The notes: generated by a model from the letters alone, not told the origin. A DNA stretch of 64,000 bases from Torymus aiolomorphi (GCA_036365515.1 CM070874.1:249525430-249589429); one strand, 5' to 3'. Positions 47,170 to 61,489 are shown, counted from the first letter of the stretch. Numbers and translations: made by a program.

Positions 47170-49117
47170 TACGCTTAGTTCGGGAGAAACGTATATCATT
47201 AAACAAGTAGGAAAACAGCGCGCCGTGGAAGGGCCAAACGGAATTAGCAAACACATGTATGCTTACAGGTTGAGCGGTATCAGCGGAACCGAAGATGCGC
47301 AAATACACCCAATTGAAAAGAGCCCCGGTGTACTCGCCGAAAAACTAGGCTTATTAACAACCTCGAGTATCACGTGGAAAATTATACAACGAGTAAACCT
47401 AGAACCCTTCACTCAGCAAGGAGAAAAGCTGCTAGGTAACTGGAGAGCATTAACGCAATATTGTAAGTCATCCAGCGATAACGGTCAGAACCAACAACAA
47501 TTGAAGAGTATGTATAAACAAATTATGAGCAGCAACCAGGATACGGAAAGAGTACTGGAATTGCTACAAGGACAAGGGAAACGAGTTAATAACCGCAGGC
47601 GGCAAGCGTGGGTCTCGATCGTGGGGAAAGTCAGTAAATTTTTGAGTGGAACTCTCGACGAAGCATCAGAAAAAGAAATCAATGCGTTGAGCAAACGGAA
47701 GGAAAAACAATGCATTTGTCGAAGCTATTAATAAACCAAACCGAGATAATTTACAGGGAGTTTGGCGCCCTGCACCAGGAAACATCGAAAATAGAAACTA
47801 ACATTCGGCTGCTAAATCAACAACAGATCAGGGAGCAAAAGGAAACAATCTTCCTTACAGCACTGCAAATATTAGAGGAACAAGTGCCACAGTATTAAAT
47901 AGACATACAAACCCTAGCGGACGCCGTCTTATTCGTGGCACAAGGCTCCATACACCCTCGATGCATAGATCCAGCTCAAATCCAGGAAACGGCTGACTTG
48001 ATAGCAAAAACAGTGATGGAGGCATCCTTCCCGATCTCAAGAACAAACGGCACTATTGCCGATCTCGTTAGGGTATCGACAGTATCGTATTATTATACGG
48101 ATCGCAGCTTATATACCATATAGCTGTGCCATTAACGGACTTCATAACGTACGACTTATACAAAACGTCGCCACTGCCCATGCCTCAGCTCACAACAAAC
48201 GATTCAACGGCGTATGCGCACATCTGGCCGAGCTCACGGCTCTTCGCCATCAGCCAAAATAAGGACACTTATATAAATATCCAGCCAGATCCCACCGGAC
48301 AGTCGACAACCAAGCAGCGTACGAGATTAGATTAGCCGCAAACCAAACGCTTCGAGAACTTTCCGCGTGTGATATAAGATTAATTAAATTAGACGTTACA
48401 TATTGGGCACGGACCAGTTCAGCTAATACGTGGGTGTTTTCTATAGGAAAAACTGATATAGTCACGATAACTTGCGCGAAATCCGCGGACAAGAAGATTA
48501 CGATACGCGGCGTAGGGCTACTCGAGTTACCCCCAATTTGCACAGCGCGCTCCAACTCTGTAAGACTGACCGCAACTCGCGAGATAAAAACAAATTTCGA
48601 GACCACAACATATAGGGGGACCATATTAAATATCGCAGACATTCTGAGCAACGCGACTATTAACGAGCAATCCGTACTGAATCACGTAATGAGCGAATCC
48701 GCGAGTGCATCAGTAAAAAGAAACACACCTGCACATGTACTCGAACCAGGTCAAGAATTGCGAGACATAATTCATCAAGCCCGAAATCTCGAGCAGTATC
48801 GATTGATTACCAATCAACTCGCGATACTTCAGCAAGGCATTTCATACTCAGGAGGTTCAATAATTTCCCTCGCGATTATAAGCGTAATAATTTGGAAACT
48901 GTGGCCAAAGGGAGGGCGCCCACTATTAATTAGAGAAAGAATGTTTTCAGCAAACCAAAGGTCAACTCCAAGTAGAGCAGCCGAGGCGTCGTACCACTAC
49001 GGCGTAGCAGAAGGGCGCATTTTCAGCTTACCGAGGCTAGATACACTAGTCATCGAAGGCTGCCCGCGCTCCCTGCGGAAACAACGAGGATTCGACAGCA
49101 CGCAGTTCATTGCATAG
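47170..49117 (+). pseudogene. env: Second plus-strand env-like pseudogene
   Basis: Frames 47225-47731, 47710-47898, about 47900-48060 and 48434-49117 form a broken env. The first ends with a basic cleavage-site-like NNRRRQAWVSIVGKVSK and FLSGTLDEASE, the cleavage/fusion-peptide layout of insect retroviral Env. The next carries a coiled-coil-like region. The last has Cys-containing extracellular sequence (VTITCAK, LLELPPICTA), a transmembrane segment (about 48850-48900) and a tail of about 70 residues. Stops at about 47731 and 47898 and shifts between 48050 and 48430 inactivate it. It differs strongly from the errantivirus env next to it, so it derives from another element. No gag or pol is visible upstream. 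Confidence 0.65.
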
Positions 49118-49521
49118 ACAACGCCGCATCAACCAGCATTGCCAGAGCGTTATAAGCTCAATAAAATGATGAAATGTGAATTATAATTTATACATTTTGT
49201 AACAAGAGAGAGAGAGAGATAGCTAATAGGTAGAAATGTAAAATGAGGCACATCCACACAAACATGTCACAACACGTCACAAACTATTGTAACAAAAACA
49301 CTTATACACTAGTCAGAAAGAAAACCTTTTTAAATACGGTCCCAACCGCTCTAGGTCAACCTCAGCAAAAATACCAATCTAGCATCGAGGCTACGACCAA
49401 CGCTGCACGAGAGGAAGTCACGACGATCATCAACCCAGCCACCACGTCAACCAAGTTCACCGAGCCACGAAGTCCTTTCCTGCTACAAAGAAACTACCGC
49501 GTCGCGCAAATTGATTTAGGA

Positions 49522-49560
<39 letters not shown>

Positions 49561-49588
49561 GATAACAATTTAAATACAATAAACTCTA
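49118..49588. other. Region behind env pseudogene, with (TC)n
   Basis: A 128-codon open frame (49243-49629) has no recognisable motif; its end is encoded by the (TC)n tract at 49525-49558 and by the next repeat. It could be remains of the 3' end of the env-carrying element. Confidence 0.3.
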
Positions 49589-49828
49589 ACAAGGGGAGAC
49601 AGGTTGGTGTGAATCACCTATTAACATGAAACTTTGCTGGTGAATAGTGTATCAAAAAAATTCGACACGTGTTTTTTTATTTTTGCCAACTCGCTGGTTT
49701 AGGGGGTTAGAACCAACCCCGAATTGATAAAAATAGGTATTTTCGGCTTTAAAAACGCATCAGTTTCAGATAGAAAATAGTAATAAATAATTATTATGAT
49801 TATATGACTCGAAAGAGAAATAAAAAAA
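49589..49828 (+). repeat. acaagg-family repeat, subfamily Z, 5' piece
   Basis: It starts acaaggggagacaggttggt and matches the inverse of 60060-60299. The match stops at tgactcgaaagagaaa and resumes at 52397, so the repeat is split by a 2.57-kb insertion. Confidence 0.8.
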
Positions 49829-50579
49829 CCGCTGCCAATTCATTGGCACATAGCTTCCTCCAAATTAGTGTATCGTTCCTATATGTATAGTATATATTTT
49901 AAATATAAAATATGTTTATTCATTATACTTTTTTTTTCAATGATTTAATAATTCATTAATATTTAAATAATTGCATATTTTTCTTATTATTGAAATTATT
50001 TGTTATTTGACACTTATTTTATTTAAAAAAAAGTAATATCTTAAAATATAAAATTAAAAAATTGCTATCTACCCTGAGATAAACTTCTTCACATTTTCAA
50101 AATCATATATAATAACTCGATTTTTTACACTATAAATATATTATTATTCAATAATTGTGTATCTTTATTATAAATAATTGTGTACATATTTTAAAAATTG
50201 AAATTATACTTCTAATTTTGATTTTTCTAATGGTCCGTTATAATTTTCGTCATCCTCTTCTTTTATTTTCAATAAAATATAGTTGATTGTTGATCTTACC
50301 ATTTCTTGTACCATCTTAATAAAAAAAATTTGGAGGTAATATTAATTATAAAAAAGGTTTTTATATATCGTGAATTGAATGTGTATTAGTTGCGTTTCAA
50401 GTAGATAGCTTATTTTGTATTATTTATATCTTAACATAAATACTTATGTGTTGACACATTATTAATTGCATCTAATAAATGATTTCTACTTTTCTGATTT
50501 TTACTTCCAAAATCGCTAGACATACAAAGCTCAATTTTTTTCATTTATTAATTTTACTAAAAATATTTTAACCTCAATT

Positions 50580-51600
50580 ATCTGAAATTTATGGACCAAT
50601 CACTTTGCCCCAAGAAATCGACATAAAAATCTAAAAAATACACCTCTACAAGAAATTTTTAAGCGAATAAGTCAATTTTATTCCAGCAATCGTTGCACAT
50701 ACAAAACTCATTTTTTTTATTTTTTCATTTTTCAATGCTTACGTTTTTTTTTATAATAACAGAACACCCTATAAAAGAAAATTTTTTTTTTTAGGAAATA
50801 TAGCTATTTTAATTCTATTTCGAATGCTACCCATTCCCTTCGAATACATAGAGCTATTCTCGAGAAATTACGATTTGAAAAAAGGTTAAAAATATTTTAA
50901 CCTCAAATATCTCTTAAATCTATGGACCAATCATTTTGCCCAAATAACTCGACCGAAAACTATACAAAATCCACCTCTACGAGGAATTTTGAAGCGATTA
51001 AGTCAATTTTTACTCCCGCAATGGTTAGACATACCAAACTAATTTTTTTTCATTTTTCTATGTTTACGTTTTTATTAATAACAAAAGAACCGTGATAGCT
51101 AGAAAAATAATTTTTTTAGAAAATGTAGGTATTTAAATTCGCTTTCGAATGCCACCCATCCGATTCAGATACATAGAGCTGTTTTCGAAAAATTTCGATT
51201 TGAAAAAAAGGTTAAAAAAATTTTAACCTCAAATATCTCAAAAATTTATGGACCGATCATGTAGCCCAAAGAACTTAGCAGAGATCTATCCAAAATCTAC
51301 CTCTATAAGAAATTACAAAGCGATTAATCCAGGGTTACTCCATAAAACGTTCGACATAGAGAAAACATTTTTTCCATTTTTTAATTTTTTTCTCAAAAAC
51401 TAACCAACAGAATGGATTACAATTTTCACAGATTATAGCAATTTATATTCTGCATTATCGTGAATTTTCTCCAAAAAATTGACCGTTTAGTTTAGGAGTT
51501 ATTAGCTTTTTTAAAAAAAAACACGTTTTTGTTAATAACAAGAGAACCGTGATAGCTAGATAATTTTTTTTTTAAATTATAGGTTTTTTATGCTCTTTCG
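50580..51600. repeat. Tandem repeat, period about 328 bp
   Basis: tatggacc(a/g)atca occurs at 50590, 50921 and 51247 in the same context. Each unit continues through a cacctcta...agaaatt block, a catttttc/acgttttt block and a cgaatgc.acccat block; a fourth partial unit follows. Units differ by 15-25 per cent by eye. Confidence 0.75.
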
Positions 51601-51952
51601 AATGCGACCCATCCGATTAAAAAATTTAAATCCGATCATTAAAAAAAATCAAAAATAAATTTTTCGAAAATCAAAAATTTGAAATAAAACAAAAACGAAT
51701 CAATGAATCATCAAAATTATTTTCTTCCCGAATTCGGAATAAAAAAACAAAACACAATGAGAACCTGATGGTTAATATCGACCGCATAGATCCGGAGATA
51801 AAGCGGTATACATACATACACACACACACATCCATACAGACATTTTCTAAAATCATGTGAAACAAACTTCTAACACCTCTAATGATGTGTATAGAGAGTT
51901 TTAACGAAGTTGAAAATTTTACTATTACAAAGCTTCCTCTAGGAGGAAGCAA

Positions 51953-52365
51953 AATTGTACTTTATTATCTCATATATATATATTACATTACAGATATTTA
52001 CATTTAATACCAGATACATATATAAGACTTAAAGGAGATTATGCCTGAGAACGGCAGGCAGCACCGAGGGGATGGGATGTCTTCTTTTTTGGGCGATGTC
52101 ATCTTCCGTGCGTGACCGCGGTTGAGCGATTGAAGTCGCGGTGGGCGATGATACCACCGATGAGCACACGGGTGGCGATGACAGCGAGCTCTCTCCGGGT
52201 GATGGTGCCCAGTGCCAGAAAATCTGATGCAGATGTTTTACACCAGATACCCCTCCAGGAGAGGATGACCGGTAGGTGATGGATGTTGGTTGCTCCGGTC
52301 TCACGCTGTATGGTCCGTTCGATGTCAGGATTGTCGGCGTATTTCCTGATTTTGGCCGTCCTGGC
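51953..52365 (-). pseudogene. 5'-truncated LINE, C-terminal ORF2 end and 3' UTR
   Basis: A perfect 36-bp direct repeat (51917-51952 and 52366-52401) flanks a 413-bp insert. Read on the minus strand the insert opens within a frame whose sequence (KIRKYADNPDIE, LPVILSWRGIW, TRRELAVIATRVLIGG) resembles the region behind the reverse transcriptase of non-LTR retrotransposons, then runs into an AT-rich 3' end by 51953. Long target duplication, 5' truncation and no terminal repeats are the marks of target-primed LINE insertion. The apparent shared start of two frames here (MLPPRGSFVIVK) is only the duplicated target. Confidence 0.75.
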
Positions 52366-52396
52366 TTTTACTATTACAAAGCTTCCTCTAGGAGGA

Positions 52397-52735
52397 AGCA
52401 ATATTCGACATGTGTTTCTGATTTTTTTTCCTTCGAGTTTATATAGTGAGTAAAAATCGCCCTTACAAATAGAAATATTCAGTACCCAATTCTAATTTAT
52501 TAACGCTATTCTCTCATTAGAATCACATTTAAAAAAATGTTTTTAATAATTAGACAAGGTCATCAAGTGCTGCCTTCCGTTTTGACCTTAGGGTCCAATT
52601 TGAAGGTTATTTCAAGGTCAATTTCGATTTTTTAATAAAAACTCTTATTTTTTAGTGGAATGGACTTGAATGTTCTATATTCTTATCAAGCGGACCCCAG
52701 GGGTCATTTCAAAGTCCCTGATAGTTTTCAACAAT
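52397..52735 (+). repeat. acaagg-family repeat, subfamily Z, 3' piece
   Basis: Continues the Z repeat from atattcgacatgtgtttctg and matches the inverse of about 59720-60058, including the aaggtcatc and tcaaggtcaattt motifs. Confidence 0.8.
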
Positions 52736-53659
52736 AAATTGTGATAATATGGTGTTTAAGAAAAATTTACGTGAGCGGAGATTGCAGGAGTTAAAAATCG
52801 TGGCAAGGACCCTCATTTTACCTAACATCTCAAGGTCATCTGAAGTTCGCTCTGTTCAGGCCATTGATTTTGGATCATGCTGGGATTTAGCCTTCACCAT
52901 AATCATACTCGATCTTGGCTACAATATCACCATTTCATACATCCACCATTTAATACCAATAGTTTTTTTAATAAGTGAAATCTAGAAAATTATTTGTGTT
53001 GACAAGAAATTTTAAATCAGATATGAAGTATAGATCCAGCAAAAATTTTTTTGTAAATTGTAATTTTTTACGACTTGTATGATATGAATAATTATTGATC
53101 CTACGCAGTTAAAATAATATACTTTATTCTGTAGGTTTTGTAGCAAGATTATAAGTAGTTATAAATTAAATCCTAAAATTATCAAAAATCAAAGACATGG
53201 CAGTTCAAAATTTTATCCATACTTTATTATATTTATAAATAAATTCGTTATACAAGAAAAATATACCATGTTTATACCATGAAATCCTCACGTACAAGTG
53301 TCGAACATTATTTTTTGATACGGTATGCGTAAAATGTGATTTTTAATAAATTTTTTAATAGATTTTAAATAGTGTTTTACACATCCGGGTGCGTAAAATT
53401 TTTTACGCACCAAAAACAATGCGTAACATCGCATTTTACGCATGCTGTATCAAAAATTAAATTAAGAATATGGTTCACACGAATAATAAATTCAGGGTAC
53501 ATATTTTGTACAATAATGGAATTCTGTGAAAAAATACTTGAAACAATTGTTTTTTACACCATGCACATCTTATTATTGCTGTTTCTCCACATATGTCACA
53601 AATCGTTTCTTGTTCGGTATTAAAACAAAATTCAACTGGATTTTTAAAGTTTATAGGTT
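52736..53659. other. No gene; palindromic motifs near 53290-53470
   Basis: AT-rich. Around 53290-53470, repeated and inverted motifs (ttttacgcac, gcgtaaaat, tgatacgg) resemble those of the TIR element at 8567-8971 in style, but clear terminal repeats were not found. Confidence 0.35.
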
Positions 53660-55546
<1,887 letters not shown>

Positions 55547-55818
55547 AGTGCCTGGCGCCCAGAATGTCGTAATATGCCTTCTACATTACGACTTATTTAA
55601 ATTAGTTTATTTTGCCGACTATTTTTAGTCATTGTTGTATTTGCCTTGGATAGCAAATCAATTCAATTTATTTATCCACCAAATATAATCGGGAGTATTT
55701 AGTTGCTGCCCACGTGACTAAATCGCTCCATTATAAGGTTTAGTCACAGCATAGCCACTTTTGTACAATCCATATTTAAATACATCCTGAAATCATGGCG
55801 AAGAAAACTGATTGTGCG

Positions 55819-57504
55819 TTAGAGAATTCTTGTAATATTATTTCGTTCATGCAAATTAACATTGTAGTTGAGTAAAATTACTATATCTGAAAACTTTCTA
55901 ACAAAGTTCTTCCAGAAACAGAAACCGTACACTAAAGGCTGAATCATGCCTGTTATGCCTTTCGGTATTATTTTTAACTTTAGGTTAACATGTGGTGGTA
56001 TAATCTCTCTTACTGTTTTTTCACGTTGTCCTCTCCATGAATCCGATAATAGAACTGGAGAATCTCCGCTCTGTGGTAAAAATATTTCTTGTATCCAAGT
56101 TTGAAGTAATTCTTTAGATAATTTTCCAGAGGTTGATGCTTCAACGCGTACATTTGTTGGTACAAATAAATTTTCAATAACACGGTCCAAATATCCCACC
56201 TTTTTCCTTTATAACTATAAATAAAGGTGATAGTAACTTTCCTTCCGCAGATACAGTCGATTGTATTGTGTAACTATGTGTTATAGCACATAACACAGGG
56301 TTCTACCACTGTGCATCTCCAAATTAAATCCACTTTTCTTTTGAATTAAAAACATTTTGTGCACCGTATTGGGAAATTAATCCCCTAACATCATTTCTAA
56401 AATTCTCACATTGTTGCTGTAAATCTTTTATGTTGTCCACAGCCGAATAAGTAACAAATTTATTTATTTTTCGGGAAACAATATTGTGTTTACTCTTAAA
56501 CTGCTGTACCCACCAACGAGATGCTTTAAACCATGGCATTTTCACATCAATTTTTTTTGTAGAGCCCATGTCTTCAAGTCTATATCGTGGACAGCTATTT
56601 TAAAGGTAATTGCTTCTTGAAATTTATCTAAAGTTTACTTCGAAACTTGGTATAATTTTTCATGTCTATCACCCCCTGTTTTCACTTGATCTTTCCACCG
56701 ATACAATTGCTGAATTGAAGTCACTTTTCTGAAATTTTTTTTACACTTTAATGATAAAGGCTTTGTTTTTCCACTCTGCCAAAATGCGACCGCTCGTTTC
56801 TTGTAATCGAAATTTATTGGTTTAACTCTATACAAACAAGCAGGAACCTCTGCATAATCTTGAGATGTATCACTTTCATCAATAGCTTGTGCAAAGATAT
56901 CACTATCATAATCGTTAAAATCTAGTTGTATTTCTTGATAAATTCCAATAGGATTATCAATACTATATCGTATTATATCTTCTATATAATCATGTAAAAG
57001 TTGTTCATCTTCGTTTACTTTTGATTTTATTTTGATTAAAAGTTAAGGGGGTCCGAAAGTCAATTAAAAATTCAAATTTCGCGCCACAATATAGCAAACA
57101 AAAAAATAAGTAATTTGCCTATAACAAATAGTAAAAACAATATTACGGAAAGCCAGGACTGCATTGCCCTCCGTTACATTATTATCTATCATTTTACAAA
57201 GTTTGCAGTTTCTATATAAATATTTCGCTGAATGGCATTTGAATTACTTGATTTTGAGACATTATTCAAATGCCATTCAGCGAAATATTTATATGGAAAC
57301 TTCAAACTTTGTAAAATGATAGATAATAATGTAACGGAGGGCAATGCAGTCCTGGTTTTCTCTAATATTGTTTTTACTATTTGTTATGGGCAAAGTACTT
57401 ATTTTTTCGTCTGCTATATTGTGGCGCGAAATTTGAATTTTTAATTGACTTTCGGACCCCCTTGAAGATAATAATGAAACAACAGTTATTGGATTAATAA
57501 TCAT
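55819..57504 (-). pseudogene. pogo-like transposase, copy 3 (split by a MITE)
   Basis: Starts with ATG near 57504 (MIINPITVVSLLSS, like copies 1 and 2), is interrupted at 57461-57047 by a palindromic insert, and resumes with an acidic N-terminal region, the helix-turn-helix (56835-56635, FDYKKRAVAFWQSGKT, then QQLYRWKDQVKTGG), the second DNA-binding segment (56569-56450, WWVQQFKSKHNIVSRKINKF), a decayed first catalytic block (NSKE near 56335) and, in another frame (56199-55819), SGKLSKELLQTW, the second catalytic aspartate (VLLSDSWRG) and the IQPL...FWKNFVR block. It reads through the place where copy 2 has its intron-like insertion. It ends before the cysteine finger. Several frameshifts make it inactive. 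Confidence 0.8.
57047..57461. mobile_element. 415-bp palindromic TTAA-type MITE in transposase copy 3
   Basis: The ends gggggtccgaaagtcaatta and its exact inverse face each other, and the two arms (57047-57240 and 57260-57461) are almost identical inverted copies. Flanks are ttaa (57043-57046) and ttga (57462-57465), consistent with a TTAA duplication with one substitution. It sits inside the N-terminal coding part of transposase copy 3. G-rich ends plus TTAA fit a piggyBac-superfamily MITE. Confidence 0.8.
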
Positions 57505-59680
57505 GGTAAAAATCAAGAAAAAGAAATAAAATTATTGAATATAATTTCAACAGTACTACGTTGGTTACAACTTTCTTCCATGTACAAGCAGCATATATGG
57601 TAGTGGTTTTTATATTATTGGTAATTACAAAAGTAAAAACTTATAGGCAAGAATAAGTTTGGTTACTATTCTACATAGTTTGAACTTAACAAACATTATT
57701 TACTAAACTCTCCCACCCTCTCTTCCCCCCCTCTCTCTCTCCCACTGTACCAAAAACTTTAATGAGAGCTTAAATATTTTTTCAAAACAATCAACATGTT
57801 CTTTAAAAAACTAATTTTTTAAATATATTCTATCCACACCATTTGTCTATAGTCCTTTTATTTATTCTGATCTCATATATTCAATAACCACTCTCTACAA
57901 ATGGTAAGAATTTTTTCCATGACTATACAAATAACTTTTATTTATTCGAATCTCATCTATTCAATAAGCACTCTGCAAATGGTAATAATTTTTTTCATGA
58001 CTGTACCAATAATAATATTGTTAATATAAAACTTTCTACAAAAGTATAAAATAAGGCAAGTATAGACGTTTTTTCTGTATAATCTATAAAATAATAATAT
58101 TTATGTTTTTTTAAAAGAAATCAAATAAATGCCAGTGAAAAAGTCTTTTACTTCTTTGAGTCATTGTATGCTGAACAAATTATATGTATAGTAAGTACAT
58201 TCAAATTGTTCATTGCCCCATAGTAATATTGGTTTGGTTTTTCTATCTTAAGTAGTATACGTGTCTGTTCTTGTATTAAAATAACTTTCTCTTGTTCATT
58301 AATAATAACTCCAAGGGTCATGAGGGCACTCGTTCATTTTTGTTAATTCAAAATTAGATTTTTCAGACAGTACACAATTAGAACTCCACAACATTGTTGG
58401 CTAAAATCTTCTGGTATAATATCTGTAAAAATAAAAACTCTCACAAAGTATCAAGTTTAAAAAAATGATTTTAGCCATTTAGCATTTAGCTAGTAAGTAC
58501 TTATCTAATGAAAGTTATTTTCCCCATTGATTGATAGACGAATAGATCAATTTTTCTCATCACCAGTTGACAACTTGAGATCTTTCAAATACATAACTAA
58601 TTAACTAACTCACGATATGATAACATTTGTAAAATGTATATCTATAAAATAATAGATAGATAAAAATTCTTCTTCTTAGATTGCTAAGAATAAGTTCTTA
58701 ACCTAAACAATCTAGCAACTTCTTGAGATCTTTGAAATGTGTTATTAACTAACTCACGATATGATAACATTTGTATATAAAAAAATACTGACATGTTGTA
58801 TGTAAGGTTAGATCGATCAGATACGGGTGTGTATATATATATATAGATATACAAGCGTAAGATAGACGACAACCGGAAGTGTCGTAAGAGCTGCAAACCG
58901 GACGCCGGAATAAGGAGAAGAAAAGTATAAAAGGAAATCGCACATAAAAAAATTCAGCTCTCTATATCTTCTGAACGAGATAATCTTTTTAAATAAAATG
59001 TTTTGATTTGAGTAGAGCAATGAAATGGCTTTCGATTAAGAGGGATATGTTATATAGTAGAAACTAACGCAATATACGTAAAAGCGCATTGAATTTTTCG
59101 TAGACCCATTTCAATGTATATGTAGCACGGGTCGCTCCTTTAGGCTTCTTCTATACTTGCCTTCGGAGCGCTCCCGTGCTCCCTGATCTACTACATTTTT
59201 GATAATCTACTATATTTTCAGATTATTTATGAAAAATTGAGAAATCTATAAAAACGGAGAAATATGTATAATTCCGCAATTCGGAAAGTAAAAATATTTT
59301 ACAAGTTGATTTTAAGAATTATTTTTAGATGACAAGAATAAAAAAAACCACGTATCGAAAATTTTTAGTATACACTTGGATAAACAGAAATCGAAATCAA
59401 TTATAACTCGGTTCCAGCGTCAGCTGCTTACAAATAGTATATAACAGTCGTATGATGTATGAATAGAAAAATCAACATTAACCAGTGAATAATGATTTTT
59501 TTGAAATTTCATACTTATAACACGAATACTGGTACATTATGCAACAAGAAAGTATAGTTGGAGATTATTCCCGCAGGTGCCTATAAGGCAGTAATCACTC
59601 GAGGAAATAATCGACATTACTCCGTGCTGCATGTACCGTGAACTGTATTCACGACCTAATTGTGTAGCCCCACTTTGTTG
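57505..59680. other. No gene; minor repeats
   Basis: AT-rich. A 60-bp motif (gagatctttgaaat...taactaactcacgatatgataacatttgta) occurs twice (about 58575-58635 and 58725-58778). A hairpin (agcacgggtcgctcc, 59122, against ggagcgctcccgtgct, 59165) and a pyrimidine tract (57715-57745) are also present. Confidence 0.4.
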
Positions 59681-59689
59681 TCATGAAAG

Positions 59690-60299
59690 ACCTCCTCACC
59701 TCCCCTGCCTCCGTTGTTATGACCTTGAAATAACCTTTGGGACCTCCTTGACCAAGACCATAATGACGTATTTAAACGTAGGAAATTTCAGTCTCTATGT
59801 CAGGTAAATAAAATATTGGTTCCTATTAAAAAAATCGAAGTTGACCTTGAAATGACCTTCAAAGTGGACTCCAAGGTCAAAGCGAGAGGCACCACTTGAT
59901 GACCTTGTCTAATTATTAAAAACATTTTTTTAAATGTAATTCTAACGAGAGAATAGCGTTAATAAATTAAAATTGGGCACTGAATATTTGTATTTGTAAG
60001 AGGGTTTTTACTCGCTATATAGACTCGAAGGAAAAACAATCAGAAACACCTGTCGAATATTTTTTGTTTCTATTTCGAGTCATATAATCATAATAATTAT
60101 TTATTACTATTTTCTATCTGAAACTGATGCGTTTTTCATGCCGAAAATACCTATTTTTATCAATTCGAGGGTGGTTTTAACCCCCTAAACCAGCGAGTTG
60201 GCAAATATAAAAAAACACGTGTCGAGTATTTTTTGATACTCTATTCACCAGCAAAGTTTAATGATAATCAGTGATTCACACCAACCTGTCTCCCCTTGT
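59690..60299 (-). repeat. acaagg-family repeat, subfamily Z, uninterrupted copy
   Basis: Inverse of 49589-49828 joined to 52397-52735, ending tccccttgt at 60299. It shows what the split copy looked like before insertion. It carries several tgaccttgaaatgacct motifs. The lower border (about 59690) is uncertain. Confidence 0.75.
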
Positions 60300-60414
60300 A
60301 AGTAATTATTCTATACATATATAATCTCGTATACTTCATTGTGCACCTTTCTGGGCTTATCACCCGGACTGGACACGAGAAATAGAACGTTCTCACACGT
60401 AACACCGCATATAA

Positions 60415-60850
60415 ATGGAATTTACAAAATTCGATGACAGATGGAAGGTTTTTAATAAATAACGAAAAAAGCAAAGGTCCAAAGCCACTTCCTTGCGGAA
60501 CACCAGAGCTTCTCGTCAGAGGGCAAGACAACTCGCCAGTAGGCAGCTTCACCGATTGCGACCTGCCCGATAAAAAGGATTTCATTCAATTGAAGACAGA
60601 GGTTAAGAACCCAACAGAAAGCAGTTTGTCAAGGAGCACTTCGATATTCATGACATAAAAGGCTCTTGAGAAATCAATAGAGACAACGAGCGCAATAGAG
60701 CGAGAGTTAATTGCTTCTCTGAAATCATCAACCATGCGAATAAGGGCAGCATGGATACTGTGGCTTTTACGGAACCCTGATTGATGGGTGTCTAGAATGC
60801 GCTTGTCTGCGATGAAAGTGGATATTTGTTTAGCTACTATAGAGCAGTAA
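60415..60850 (-). pseudogene. LINE reverse transcriptase fragment
   Basis: Read on the minus strand from about 60850: HQSGFRKSHSIHAALIRMVDD, ALVVSIDFSRAF (catalytic aspartate of motif A), a frame change near 60590, then FLSGRSQSVKLPTGE, SSGVPQGSGFGPLLFSLFI (motif B) and, at about 60420, FHLYA, where homology ends just before the catalytic DD of the YADD box. The arrangement fits CR1/Jockey-type non-LTR retrotransposons. The enzyme lacks its core aspartates and cannot work. Upstream sequence of the same LINE lies at 61490-61850. Confidence 0.8.
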
Positions 60851-61045
60851 ACAAATATAATAATAATAATAATAATATATATTATTAAAATATTTTTTAA
60901 CCTTTTTTTAACATTTTCATCCGCCATATTAGATCGGTCATTTTGAATTTTCAAAATTTTATAGCAGATTTGTAATGAACGACCTCGAAAACCCCTATAT
61001 GCAAACTTTCTACGAAATTTTATGGATTGAACTACATACTTGTAG

Positions 61046-61485
61046 TTATTTTGGGTTGGGATGGCTTACCCCCCTTAGGGGTAATACTTGTAAAAATACC
61101 GACGTGCATGCACTTTATTTTTGTGTTTTATGTGTTAAAAACATTTTTTAATTTTTTTAGTCGTTTTACGATGATTTATTAACAAATTATGACGAAAATA
61201 TCAGTTTTCAGCTCTTAAAACATGAGAGATGCCACTCTTACTCGCGAATCACTATAAAATAGTTGCTTTTTTTATGAGAAATAACCTTCATTTTGTTTTG
61301 TTGAAAAATATTTATTTTAAGCCGAGATATTCAGAAAAAACCCTTTTTGGGGGTGAACTTTAGGGCTCGTTTTCACCCCTTAAAAGTGAATATTAGCGAA
61401 TAAAAACAATACGTTTATTTTATGTTCTACAACATATATTAAAATCATCAAAATCGGTGAGTTCGGGTTGGAAACCTTTCCTTGT
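61046..61485 (-). repeat. acaagg-family repeat, subfamily C
   Basis: Ends tttccttgt (61485). On the minus strand it begins acaaggaaaggtttccaacc and shares the gttgtagaacat motif, an aaggggtgaaaac motif and ttcacccccaaaaaggg with the other subfamilies. It separates the two pieces of the LINE. Confidence 0.65.
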
Positions 61486-61489
61486 TAGA

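Larger units (their letters stand above)
49829..52397. mobile_element. Unidentified element inserted in the Z repeat
   Basis: Its borders are defined by the split Z repeat. A tagcttcctcc motif near the left end faces the terminal hairpin gcttcctctaggaggaagc at the right end. The interior is AT-rich with a threefold tandem repeat (50590-51600) and a cata/caca-type microsatellite near 51808-51830. A very similar hairpin end (ttacaaagctttctctttgagaaagc, about 7603-7632) occurs inside the hAT element. The superfamily is unknown. Coding capacity is absent apart from the inserted LINE. Confidence 0.6.

Noticed and set aside
51671..52401. Two frames sharing the start MLPPRGSFVIVK as a gene family
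   Set aside because: The shared start is the 36-bp LINE target duplication; the first frame has no other content.
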